Of a stretch of 9,471 bases of DNA, positions 1-5,827 are shown in pieces. Every line of letters starts with the position of its first letter. Position 1 is the stretch's first letter. Source of the stretch: CAYXVU01 sp964468725 (GTDB taxonomy: Bacteria; Acidobacteriota; Blastocatellia; UBA7656); NCBI GenBank assembly GCA_964468725.1, contig CAYXVU010000234.1, forward strand, positions 1-9,471. The letters run 5' to 3'. Under the pieces are notes generated by a model that was not told the origin of the DNA, made no database searches, and was given only the letters and a program-made list of their open reading frames with translations. The translations under genes and the position numbers were made by a program.

Positions 1-102
1 GCTGAAGCCGCCGACTTCAACGCATTCGAACTGCTGATAGCGATGCGCCCTCGATGCGCCGCAGGTCGAACAGATGATCGGAGAGGGTGACTCAACTCGC
101 AT
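1..102 (-). CDS. Possible 5' part of a small CxxC (zinc-ribbon-like) protein, cut by the window edge
   Basis: An ATG at 102-100 opens a minus-strand frame that stays open for 34 codons to the window edge. It begins MRVESPSPIICSTCGAS, and the CSTC at residues 11-14 is a CxxC of the zinc-ribbon or redox type. The frame has an in-frame TAA upstream, so this ATG (or something within about 10 codons of it) would be the true start. The ribosome binding site is weak (AGAAG, close to the ATG). It starts 46 bases after the stop of the CDGSH gene on the same strand, so it could be the next gene of that operon. The family is not recognised and the open stretch is short, so chance openness is a real alternative. 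Confidence 0.35.
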   Translation of the reverse strand, partial: MRVESPSPIICSTCGASRAHRYQQFECVEVGGFS

Positions 103-148
103 GATCTTCTGAGCAGCCGAATAGCATTCTTAACCGACAGGCTTGACG

Positions 149-583
149 CTATCCCTCAAAGCTTGTGCTGCTGTGCGAGCCGTCGCAGAACGGTTTGTTT
201 TGCGACCCGCCGCAGCGACAAAAGGCCGTCACATTCGCGCGCCGCATTTCGTTTCCTGCTGCATCTTTCACCATCACATTGCCGTGAATCAGCAGCGGGC
301 CGTTTTTAACCAACTCGATCATCGTCTCCGACGCTGTGGCTGTATCAGCAGCGTCGGCCTCTCGATTCGTTCGATACGACAATGCGCTCGACGGGCATCT
401 CCTCACCTGTTCAACGATGCGTGTGCTGTCGGCTGCGGCGATCTTCACCCACGGGCGTTCGTTAGGCTGAAACACCTCCGGCAGACCGTTGAAGCAGAGG
501 GTCGAATGGATGCAGAGATGAGGTTGCCAGATGACCGTGACTTCGCCATTGCTATATTCCTTCACAATCTTGCCTTCGCTCAT
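149..583 (-). CDS. YjdI-type (4Fe-4S) domain fused to CDGSH iron-sulfur domain protein
   Basis: A 144-residue protein with two iron-sulfur modules. The N-terminal half resembles the YjdI/Fer4_19 mono-cluster domain, with C24 and C30 in LCIHSTLC and C63 in RRCPSSAL. The C-terminal end carries a complete CDGSH signature, CRCGGSQNKPFCDGSH (residues 122-137), whose 2Fe-2S ligands would be C122, C124, C133 and H137. Residues 71-85 form a polar linker. CDGSH clusters are redox-active and labile, so electron transfer or redox sensing is the likely role; no substrate can be read from the sequence. The start at 583 has AAGGAG eight bases upstream. It lies 54 bases after wrbA with no terminator between them, so it is probably the last clear gene of the marR-pirin-wrbA unit. 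The protein is cytosolic, with no signal peptide. Confidence 0.9.
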   Translation of the reverse strand: MSEGKIVKEYSNGEVTVIWQPHLCIHSTLCFNGLPEVFQPNERPWVKIAAADSTRIVEQVRRCPSSALSYRTNREADAADTATASETMIELVKNGPLLIHGNVMVKDAAGNEMRRANVTAFCRCGGSQNKPFCDGSHSSTSFEG

Positions 584-637
584 TGGGAGGTCTCCTTCGC
601 CAGAGAAATCGGGACCAGACGAATGATGGCTGGCTTT

Positions 638-1258
638 CTACCGGCGCGCAAGGCGGGCGGCAATTTCCGCAACATGTTTGCCCTGAAAACGTGCAATAGC
701 CAGCTCGTTTTCGCTCGGCTGTCGCGCCCCATCGCCGCCTGTGATCGTCGAAGCGCCGTATGGCGAGCCTCCGGTTATCTCATCAATGCGCATCTGTCGT
801 TGTTCGGAATAGGGCACGCCGACGATAACCACTCCGTGATGCAGCAAGGTCGTATGAAAACTGGTGATCGTCGTCTCTTGTCCGCCATGTTGTGTCGCCG
901 TCGAGATGAAGAGGCTGCCAACCTTGCCGATCAGCGAACCGCGCAACCATTGCTGACTGGTTTGATCGAGAAAGTTCCGCATCTGCGCGCACATATTGCC
1001 GAAGCGTGTCGGTGTGCCGAAGATCAGCGCATCAGCTTCGCTAAGCTGAGCGGTCGTCGCTACCGGTATATGCGCAAAGGCTTGTCGCGCGGCTTTTGCG
1101 CCGCTCTTTTCCAACGCTTCGTCGGGAATCAGTTCAGGAACTTGAAGCAGGATGGCTGCCGCGCCTTCGACCTGATGCACCCCTTCGGCGATGGCTTCGG
1201 CCATCCGATAAATATGTCCGTACATACTGTAAAAGATGATTTGCACATTGACGCGCAT
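638..1258 (-). CDS. wrbA: NAD(P)H:quinone oxidoreductase, WrbA type (flavodoxin fold)
   Basis: A 206-residue flavodoxin-fold enzyme of usual WrbA length. It binds FMN and reduces quinones by two electrons, avoiding semiquinone radicals; it is cytosolic and typically tetrameric. Visible signatures are the phosphate-binding loop SMYGHIYRMAEAIAEG (residues 11-26), GTPTRFGNMCAQMRNFLD (81-98), STATQHGGQETT (119-130), and the C-terminal GASTITGGDGARQPSENEL (from about 168), which is diagnostic for WrbA. The start at 1258 follows AAGGAG with a four-base spacer. It lies 101 bases downstream of the pirin gene, in a gap that holds a hairpin (1294-1326). Pairing with pirin and a MarR regulator points to electrophile or quinone stress. 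Nothing in it appears truncated. Confidence 0.95.
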   Translation of the reverse strand: MRVNVQIIFYSMYGHIYRMAEAIAEGVHQVEGAAAILLQVPELIPDEALEKSGAKAARQAFAHIPVATTAQLSEADALIFGTPTRFGNMCAQMRNFLDQTSQQWLRGSLIGKVGSLFISTATQHGGQETTITSFHTTLLHHGVVIVGVPYSEQRQMRIDEITGGSPYGASTITGGDGARQPSENELAIARFQGKHVAEIAARLARR

Positions 1259-1293
1259 AAGACTCCTTTGTCGTGACGGGTGAATCGGTGCAA

Positions 1294-1326
1294 GTTGAGA
1301 GTTGCCACCGCGTCACAACCCTCAAC
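1294..1326 (-). other. Intercistronic hairpin between pirin and wrbA
   Basis: In the minus-strand transcript, GUUGAGGGUUG (1326-1316) pairs with CAACUCUCAAC (1304-1294) as 11 consecutive pairs around an 11-base loop. One of these is a G-U pair. On the opposite strand the same position is an A-C mismatch, so the stem is complete only in the operon mRNA. No U-run follows, so this is not a classical terminator; an mRNA-processing or stabilising role is possible. The effect is inferred only. Confidence 0.45.
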
Positions 1327-1359
1327 CTTTCGTTGCCGAGCGGGAATAACGCCTCTCCG

Positions 1360-2058
1360 TTAGGGCAAGTCAATCAAGAAGACTTCCGCGCTTGTCATCA
1401 CCTTGAACGTCAACGCCGATTCGTCGGTGATGCGGGCTTGATCGCCGCGTCGGAGTGTGTGGCCGTTGACCTCTAGCTCGCCCTCAATGATGAAGAGGTA
1501 GGCTTTGCGACCGGCAGCCAGTTGATGGGTTACGTGATCTTCGGGACGCAGGATGCCGACATAAAAGGTGGCGTCTTGATAAATCTTTAACGCGCCCGGC
1601 GCATCACTGCCGGAAACCACTGGCAGGAGGTTGCCGAGTTGTTGTTCTTTGGCAAACTGCCTCTGCTCGTAAGCGGGCGGCAAGCCGCTGACCGCAGGCG
1701 TAACCCAAACCTGCAATAGATGCACAGGCGTATCGGACGACGGGTTGTACTCCGAATGGCGAATCCCTGTGCCCGCGCTCATGCGCTGCACTTCGCCTGC
1801 CCGAATGCGACCCGCACCGCCAGTGCTATCTTTATGCTCCAACTCGCCTTCGATGATGTAGGTGACGATCTCCATCTCGCGGTGTCCGTGCATGGGGAAA
1901 CCGGAGTCCGGTTGCACAACATCATCATTGAAGACGCGCAGCGAGCCAAACCCTACATTATTCGGATCGTAATAATGGTCGAAACTGAAATGCCAGTAGG
2001 TTGATAGCCAGTCACTTTGAAAGTGATAGCGTTTGGCGCTCTCAATCACTTGAAACAT
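1360..2058 (-). CDS. Pirin family protein (bicupin, YhhW/quercetinase-like)
   Basis: A 232-residue bicupin of the pirin family, similar in length to E. coli YhhW. The N-terminal cupin holds the metal site: H57 and H59 in PMHGHREME, H101 and E103 in GIRHSEYN. These match the ligand set known for pirin and YhhW, which bind one Fe or similar metal. The second cupin (about 150-232) lacks those ligands, as is usual. Some members have quercetin 2,3-dioxygenase activity; others act as redox-sensing cofactors. The substrate here cannot be read. The start at 2058 is preceded by GAGAGGAACACC, a good ribosome binding site. A 26-base palindrome centred at 2085/2086 sits just upstream, so the MarR-type gene ahead of it probably controls it. 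Confidence 0.93.
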   Translation of the reverse strand: MFQVIESAKRYHFQSDWLSTYWHFSFDHYYDPNNVGFGSLRVFNDDVVQPDSGFPMHGHREMEIVTYIIEGELEHKDSTGGAGRIRAGEVQRMSAGTGIRHSEYNPSSDTPVHLLQVWVTPAVSGLPPAYEQRQFAKEQQLGNLLPVVSGSDAPGALKIYQDATFYVGILRPEDHVTHQLAAGRKAYLFIIEGELEVNGHTLRRGDQARITDESALTFKVMTSAEVFLIDLP

Positions 2059-2072
2059 GGTGTTCCTCTCTT

Positions 2073-2098
2073 TATTTACGTGTTATAACACATAAATA
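2073..2098. promoter_or_regulatory. Palindromic operator in front of pirin (proximal copy)
   Basis: A near-perfect palindrome in which 12 of 13 base pairs match, centred between 2085 and 2086, with perfect core GTGTTATAACAC (2080-2091). Palindromes of this size and composition are typical MarR-family operators. A second copy (2438-2453) lies upstream of the MarR-type gene and shares TACGTGTTRTAACACA. It sits 15 bases before the pirin start. I see no well-spaced -35/-10 pair around it, so it may act on a poorly matching promoter or on read-through. Confidence 0.75.
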
Positions 2099-2108
2099 GG
2101 AAAAATCT

Positions 2109-2408
2109 TTATGCCTCGTCGTAAATCCCTTCGCAGATGCGCGACAATTCGCGGCGATCTTTTAACGAGACGCGGTCGGAGAAAAAGGTTGTGACCTGGT
2201 CAATAGCAGGCTGCATCTGATCGAGCAANNNNNNNNNNNNNNNNNNNNNNNNNNNNNNNNNNNNNNNNNNNNNNNNNNNNNNNNNNNNNNNNNNNNNNNN
2301 NNNNNNNNNNNNNNNNNNNNNNNNNNNNATCAGCAGATTCAAGATCGCTTCGTGCGCCGGGCTTTCAATGCGCACCGCTTTGATTCTTTTTTGCAACGCT
2401 CCTCCCAT
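2109..2408 (-). CDS. MarR-type transcriptional regulator, interrupted by an assembly gap
   Basis: Only the ends of this gene are present. The N-terminal piece LQKRIKAVRIESPAHEAILNLL resembles the opening helix of MarR regulators (the ESPxHEAxLNL type). The 39-residue C-terminal piece beginning LLDQMQPAIDQ and ending ICEGIYDEA resembles their C-terminal dimerisation helices. The winged-helix DNA-binding part must lie in the 100 N. MarR proteins are usually about 140-160 residues, so the true gap is probably some 240-300 bases and the open frame through the N is accidental. The ATG at 2408 has only a weak site; a TTG at 2396 has GGAGG four bases upstream and may be the real start. Palindromes on both sides support a regulator that acts on itself and on pirin-wrbA. 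The effector (oxidant, quinone or phenolic) is unknown. Confidence 0.68.
   Translation of the reverse strand: MGGALQKRIKAVRIESPAHEAILNLLXXXXXXXXXXXXXXXXXXXXXXXXXXXXXXXXXXLLDQMQPAIDQVTTFFSDRVSLKDRRELSRICEGIYDEA
2229..2328. other. Assembly gap (100 N)
   Basis: Exactly 100 N inside the MarR-type gene. This is a placeholder of arbitrary size, and a MarR protein would need more bases than this to be complete. Confidence 0.99.
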
Positions 2409-2418
2409 ACGCCTTTTC

Positions 2419-2447
2419 TTTATATCATGAAAATATCTGTGTTACAA
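2419..2447 (-). promoter_or_regulatory. Sigma70-like promoter of the marR operon
   Basis: On the minus strand, TTGTAA (2447-2442) and TATAAA (2424-2419) are spaced by exactly 17 bases, matching four of six and five of six consensus positions. The -10 lies 10 bases ahead of the ATG at 2408 and 22 ahead of the TTG at 2396, so a short leader is expected. The -35 lies inside the palindrome at 2438-2453, a layout that would let a bound repressor block RNA polymerase. Confidence 0.6.
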
Positions 2448-2453
2448 CACGTA
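2438..2453. promoter_or_regulatory. Palindromic operator in front of marR (distal copy)
   Basis: The minus strand reads ATACGTGTTGTAACACAG here. It shares TACGTGTTRTAACACA with the copy before pirin, and the core GTGTTGTAACAC is palindromic except at its two central bases. It overlaps the -35 of the promoter at 2419-2447. Two near-identical copies flanking one regulator gene are strong evidence for a dedicated operator; binding itself is inferred. Confidence 0.72.
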
Positions 2454-2493
2454 TCTGTGTGTGATAGAGATGGCCATCAGGCGCGCGCCGGGC

Positions 2494-3234
2494 TTATACG
2501 TGGACATCGCCGTAGGCGAGTTCACCGGACGATTCGCGGTATTTGAATACCAGATAGATCATCCAGGCGAAGAAGAGGAGGATGATGGCGAGAACGACCC
2601 AACCGGGAACCGAGAAGATGGAAGCGTTTTGTATCCACTCGCTGGTCGAATGAATGAATTCCGTGTCGCCTTCCTGTTGTTGCAGACGGCGAGCGGTGGT
2701 TTTGAGCAACCAGGCAGCAAGCAGAATCAAGAACAGCCAGATATAGTTGCGGCGCAATCGTCTGGCCATCGCTTCTGCATAGCCCATAGTAAAACGCGGC
2801 AAGCGCAACTCTTCGCTCAATTGATTGAGCCAGATGCTCGGATCAATCGTGTCGCGCGGTGAGAGGATGCGGACATAGTAATTGCGCTCAATCAGACGCA
2901 CGCGACTGCGATAGACATGAAAGAAGCGATAGCGCCGCGACTCAATACTCAGTAATAAGAACACCACGATCATGGCAAAGAGCAATACGCCATGATGCGA
3001 TGTGGTCGAAGACAAGGAGACCGAGAGCATAGCGGCGACCGCTGCGATAGCCCAATTCGTTGTGCGGTCAAGGCGGTCACGCCAACTCATCATGCGCGAT
3101 AGTTCGCCGCGATAGAAGTGGGACAGGGCATTGACATATTCGACAGAGTTGGTCGGAAAGATCGGCAACGCCGTTTTGCTCTGCGTTTCTGGTCGAATCG
3201 TGATCTCTTTTTCACTAATCATCGCGCGCCTCAT
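2494..3234 (-). CDS. DUF2270 family integral membrane protein
   Basis: A 246-residue protein with a cytosolic N-terminus and four predicted membrane segments: about 58-78 (NWAIAAVAAMLSVSL), 82-97 (GVLLFAMIVVFLLLSI), 164-180 (YIWLFLILLAAWLL) and 210-230 (PGWVVLAIILLFFAWMIYLV). The pre-membrane FYRGELSRMMSWRDRLDRTT and the region after helix 2, SRRYRFFHVYRSRVRLIERN, fit the DUF2270 family, whose function is unknown. The basic stretches suggest that the 100-160 loop is cytosolic. The ATG at 3234 has no good ribosome binding site; the ATG at 3222 (residue 5) has GAGG six bases upstream and may be the true start. It ends about 40 bases before the marR operator, with no terminator seen. A link to the redox operon is not established. 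Confidence 0.85.
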   Translation of the reverse strand: MRRAMISEKEITIRPETQSKTALPIFPTNSVEYVNALSHFYRGELSRMMSWRDRLDRTTNWAIAAVAAMLSVSLSSTTSHHGVLLFAMIVVFLLLSIESRRYRFFHVYRSRVRLIERNYYVRILSPRDTIDPSIWLNQLSEELRLPRFTMGYAEAMARRLRRNYIWLFLILLAAWLLKTTARRLQQQEGDTEFIHSTSEWIQNASIFSVPGWVVLAIILLFFAWMIYLVFKYRESSGELAYGDVHV

Positions 3235-3323
3235 TCTTTAGACAACGGATTGAAGCTCAACGCCGATCAGAGCGATTCGTTGGGGGCTGCGTTTGCTTCG
3301 GATGAGTGCGGTTTACCATAAGC

Positions 3324-3351
3324 GAGTGATGAGTGACAAGTGACGAGCGAC
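3324..3351. repeat. Four-copy heptanucleotide tandem repeat
   Basis: Four adjacent 7-base units, GAGTGAT GAGTGAC AAGTGAC GAGCGAC, giving consensus RAGYGAY, lie in the 190-base gap between the SRPBCC and DUF2270 genes. Heptamer arrays of this kind resemble the short tandemly repeated sequences known between genes in some bacterial genomes. Any function is unknown, and the copies have already diverged. Confidence 0.7.
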
Positions 3352-3389
3352 AAATCCTACTGCTCTGGGTTCATTGGAAATCGCTGAAT

Positions 3390-3407
3390 GATGAATCCGT
3401 ATTCATC
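3390..3407. other. Small perfect hairpin downstream of the SRPBCC gene
   Basis: GATGAAT and ATTCATC form a 7-bp perfect stem with a 4-base loop, 18 bases after the stop of the SRPBCC gene. The stem is AT-rich and no T-run follows on the minus strand, so it is a poor rho-independent terminator. It may still mark the 3' end of that transcript. Confidence 0.3.
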
Positions 3408-3424
3408 GCCTTTCCTATCACTCC

Positions 3425-3967
3425 TTACTTCTTCCGGTTATGAGGGAAGGTTGGCGGCGGCGGCGGCGGAATGCGCGCCGCTTCTTCGGGGGAGCGGGCG
3501 CGGCGGCGCAAGAGTTCAAGTTGCAAACTCTCTTCGCCGCGCTTCATCGCCCAATGATGATTGGCGGAGAAGATGGGCTTGAGCAGAAACGAGAAGGCGC
3601 GCAGCAGCGGTTTATCGGCGCGCAATCGCCAGTCGTAGATTACCTCAACAAACTCGCCGTCCTGCCGGAGCGTCCAGATGCCGCGTCCGTCAAAGTCGCC
3701 TTCGGCGCGCAGGCTGAAGCCGTGCGGGTAACGCGATTCGGTGACGCGAAATTGCCATCGCAGCGTGTAGGGCAGCCAGCCTTTGGTGTAGAGGCCGACG
3801 AATTTGCCGATGCCATCTTCATCGCCCGGTTCCAGCACTTCGACTTCGAGATAAACCGACGGCCACCAACGCGGCAAGTCAGCGGCGTCTTTCAAAATGT
3901 CAGAGACCTCTTCGCAGGTTCCGGGCATGCGCCAATTGGTGATGAAGTGATAATCGTTACTGGCCAT
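3425..3967 (-). CDS. SRPBCC/START-like (polyketide cyclase-type) protein
   Basis: A 180-residue protein with the features of an SRPBCC helix-grip domain. The N-terminal strand YHFITNWRMPGT is followed by the helix CEEVSDILKDAADLPRWWP (about 18-36), typical of this fold. Strands rich in aromatic residues come next, including YTLRWQFRVTES and GIWTLRQDGEFVEVIYDW, then a long C-terminal helix after 119. The tail is unusual: an Arg-rich stretch, then six prolines in a row (about 168-173) and a basic end. SRPBCC domains bind hydrophobic ligands; ligand and reaction are unknown here. The ATG overlaps the end of the preceding gene by 11 bases and has GGGAG at good distance, so the two are translationally linked. 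It is predicted cytosolic. Confidence 0.8.
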   Translation of the reverse strand: MASNDYHFITNWRMPGTCEEVSDILKDAADLPRWWPSVYLEVEVLEPGDEDGIGKFVGLYTKGWLPYTLRWQFRVTESRYPHGFSLRAEGDFDGRGIWTLRQDGEFVEVIYDWRLRADKPLLRAFSFLLKPIFSANHHWAMKRGEESLQLELLRRRARSPEEAARIPPPPPPTFPHNRKK

Positions 3968-4550
3968 CGTTTGACTCCCGATTAATGATCTTGCCGCGCG
4001 TTGCCAACCCCATCGCGCGCCAGTAGAAGGACTCGTATTCGTCGGAGGGCAGCCGATGTTTTCGACCTGCTAGATGCCCGTGAAACGCATCCAGCACATC
4101 CGATAAACCGAGATGACACCAATCCCATAGCATGGAGGTGAAGTTGTAATCCATCATGGCTTGGCTTACGAACTGACGCAGGGAGGCGGATTCATCGCGC
4201 GAAATGCCGCACTCTTCAAGGAGTCTGAGGGTGCGCTCTTGATCTTCTTTTCGAAATTCGGTGTCAAGAAACGGCTCAAGCAACAGATCCCATACGTCGA
4301 GTCGGCTGATGATGGGCAATTCGTTTTTCTGCGCCCATTGTTGCAACTCTTCTTTGCAGGTTGCGGGAAGAAAGAGGATTTCGCCATACAGGGTTTGTAC
4401 TTGCGGCGGTGCCATATCGAGGTTGATCTCTTTGACTTGATCGAGCGTCAGCTTACCGGACGGATAAAGGCGCGATGGCGGGTATGGGTAGCTCAGAAAC
4501 TCCAGCGCGTCATCGTGTAAGCAGATGGCGATTTCGCTACGTTCTGACAT
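3957..4550 (-). CDS. Conserved-looking protein of unknown function
   Basis: A 197-residue protein that I do not recognise. It begins MSERSEIAICLHDDALEFL. The frame could start upstream at a TTG (4607), but the ATG at 4550 is the better choice because the added residues are low in structure and the TTG lacks a clear site; the ATG's own ribosome binding site is also weak. The protein is acidic and mostly helical in appearance, with clusters such as DVWDLLLEPFLDTEF (85-99) and AMMDYNFTSMLWDWCHLGL (131-149). No signal peptide or membrane segment is visible. The SRPBCC gene starts inside its last codons, so the two products probably act together or are at least co-expressed. Confidence 0.72.
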   Translation of the reverse strand: MSERSEIAICLHDDALEFLSYPYPPSRLYPSGKLTLDQVKEINLDMAPPQVQTLYGEILFLPATCKEELQQWAQKNELPIISRLDVWDLLLEPFLDTEFRKEDQERTLRLLEECGISRDESASLRQFVSQAMMDYNFTSMLWDWCHLGLSDVLDAFHGHLAGRKHRLPSDEYESFYWRAMGLATRGKIINRESNDGQ

Positions 4551-4587
4551 AAGAGCCACAAGGCGCAACTGACACGGTGAAGAATCT

Positions 4588-4716
4588 CTATCCGGCCTGA
4601 TTCGCAAAGAGAGTCAACTGCGAGCCTGACCGGTTTTTCGACAAGCCGACTTCCGCGACAACGGCGGCGGGCAGCGGCAATTTTTCTAAGGCGCGCAGTT
4701 CTAAGGGGTTAATCAC
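4588..4716 (-). CDS. Possible small ORF coupled to the nuclease gene (42 residues)
   Basis: A GTG at 4716 overlaps the stop of the nuclease gene (GTGATTAA) and opens 42 codons to a TAG. A strong ribosome binding site, GGAGAGG, lies seven bases before it (4724-4730). The product begins MINPLELRALEKLPLPAA and ends SGSQLTLFANQAG, a plausible amphipathic helix plus tail. It fills most of an otherwise empty 158-base gap and ends 37 bases before the next ATG. I recognise no family. It could be a real small protein, the C-terminal tail of the nuclease displaced by a frameshift, or chance. Confidence 0.4.
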   Translation of the reverse strand: MINPLELRALEKLPLPAAVVAEVGLSKNRSGSQLTLFANQAG

Positions 4717-5818
4717 CTGGCAACCTCTCCTGATAGGTTCGCAAAACCTCCGGCGTTACTTCATCCGGTGTTACAAGTCGATAGTGAGCTTCTTCAGCAA
4801 TTTTCACCCCGTCCGCTGTACTCTCAAAGGCGAAAAGAGCAATTAAATTGTTCTCCATGAATTGGGCGCCAAGCGGTTGGCAAATAAGGTTGGGAAATTT
4901 GCTTTCGCAGAGGGCGAAATCTTGTTCAATCTGCACAATATTGAGGTTGTCGGAATGCCCTTTGGCTTGTATCGGAAAGATGTAGTGCTTTCCTTTTTTA
5001 TCAACGCCAACATAAATTTCGTCTGTCTCAATCTGCCCGATGCCAGCCAGATAGGTACGCAGATGATTTTGCAGTGAGTAACAAGTAATGCCTGTAAATA
5101 TGTCGATGAGTCGATTGTATCTCAGCTTCGCCAAAAGAGACTGCTCATCATCAAGGGAGTACAAGGTGACTAAGCCAGGAGTTGCATCAGGTATTTTTGA
5201 TTCTGTCTTCAAGGCTGAGGGTGTGATGCTGTGCTGTGCTGTGAGAACGAAACAATAGCGCGAGCGTCCTGCTGGCCGGATAATCCACTGCGTACCTTCT
5301 GAGGCTTTGGCGCTGATTGGCGCTGGAAGCGGAACTCGATAGCGAAAGCTGTACACGATGTCGCCGAGGTTCTTCGGCAGATTGATGCGTAACTCTTGAG
5401 CAACATTTTCAATCTCGCCCCTTTCGAAACAAACCTCTGTTGCTCCTTCTATATAGTGCGAGAAGAAAATACGCTCAATGATTTGCGCATACCGATTTGC
5501 AGTCTTTCTTGATGGTTCGCTTTTCGCCATAAAACCCTTCCTATTGTTAAAGCGATGCGCAGGGGCAAGCATTCTAATTTTGCTGTCCGGCCAATGGAGT
5601 AGGACAACCTCCTCACGAAGATGATCTTTTGTCGCGGTCGCCAAGCGCGAGCGAAACAAATCGATATCCACAAGCTGGTAACCGAGCGACTTGGCAATAT
5701 CAGCCAATAAATGACCGGTGCGAATCAGCACACGAAAAAAAGAAGCTTGATCGCCAACCACATAAGCTAGGTAAGCACCCGGTCGTAGCTTCTCTCGTAG
5801 TTCGGCAAGATGTCGCAT
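4709..5818 (-). CDS. Methyltransferase C-terminus fused in frame to a PD-(D/E)XK-like restriction endonuclease
   Basis: One 369-residue frame. Residues 1-76 complete the methyltransferase from 5838-6921: RHLAELREKLRPGAYLAYVVGDQ and LREEVVLLHW are the late strands of a class I methyltransferase. After a short link, residue 97 (ATG at 5530) begins a 273-residue nuclease-like part. Counted from that Met, GQIETDEIYVGVDKKG (165-180) followed by FPIQAKG (185-191) fits a PD-(D/E)XK core with Q188-x-K190 in place of the usual D/E-x-K, as in Mrr-like enzymes. RYNRLIDIFTG and YSLQNHLR are further conserved-looking blocks. Position beside a DNA methylase supports a type II restriction role; the recognition site is unknown. 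The ATG shown at 5818 is not a true start, since the frame continues upstream into the gap. Hand counts give 42% GC at 4921-5040, against 57-58% in sampled rml lines, suggesting transfer. Confidence 0.78.
   Translation of the reverse strand: MRHLAELREKLRPGAYLAYVVGDQASFFRVLIRTGHLLADIAKSLGYQLVDIDLFRSRLATATKDHLREEVVLLHWPDSKIRMLAPAHRFNNRKGFMAKSEPSRKTANRYAQIIERIFFSHYIEGATEVCFERGEIENVAQELRINLPKNLGDIVYSFRYRVPLPAPISAKASEGTQWIIRPAGRSRYCFVLTAQHSITPSALKTESKIPDATPGLVTLYSLDDEQSLLAKLRYNRLIDIFTGITCYSLQNHLRTYLAGIGQIETDEIYVGVDKKGKHYIFPIQAKGHSDNLNIVQIEQDFALCESKFPNLICQPLGAQFMENNLIALFAFESTADGVKIAEEAHYRLVTPDEVTPEVLRTYQERLPGD
5530..5542 (-). promoter_or_regulatory. Internal ribosome binding site and ATG for the nuclease
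   Basis: AGGAAGGG (5542-5535) sits four bases before the in-frame ATG at 5530-5528. It is among the stronger ribosome binding sites in the window, yet it lies inside the methyltransferase-nuclease frame. It suggests that the nuclease can also be made as a separate 273-residue protein, or that a stop codon between two former genes was lost. Confidence 0.6.
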
Positions 5819-5827
5819 CAGGCCACC

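Noticed and set aside
50..112. Plus-strand peptide LDAPQVEQMIGEGDSTRMIF ending in TGA, faintly like an FtsH C-terminus
   Set aside because: The frame is closed by TGA and TAG just upstream and the match is a handful of common residues; not enough for a gene remnant.
143..1276. A 377-codon plus-strand open frame
   Set aside because: It lies opposite two clear genes (CDGSH protein and wrbA), its translation is rich in Arg, Cys and His with no recognisable motif, and it is explained as an antisense shadow.
2461..2862. Plus-strand frame opposite the DUF2270 gene
   Set aside because: Low-complexity acidic translation, antisense to a membrane protein with clear helices.
3390..3407. Rho-independent terminator after the SRPBCC gene
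   Set aside because: The stem is AT-rich and lacks a following T-run on the transcribed strand, so it is kept only as a hairpin.
4551..4607. TTG start adding 19 residues to the 197-residue protein
   Set aside because: Rare start codon without a clear ribosome binding site and an unremarkable added peptide; the ATG at 4550 is preferred.
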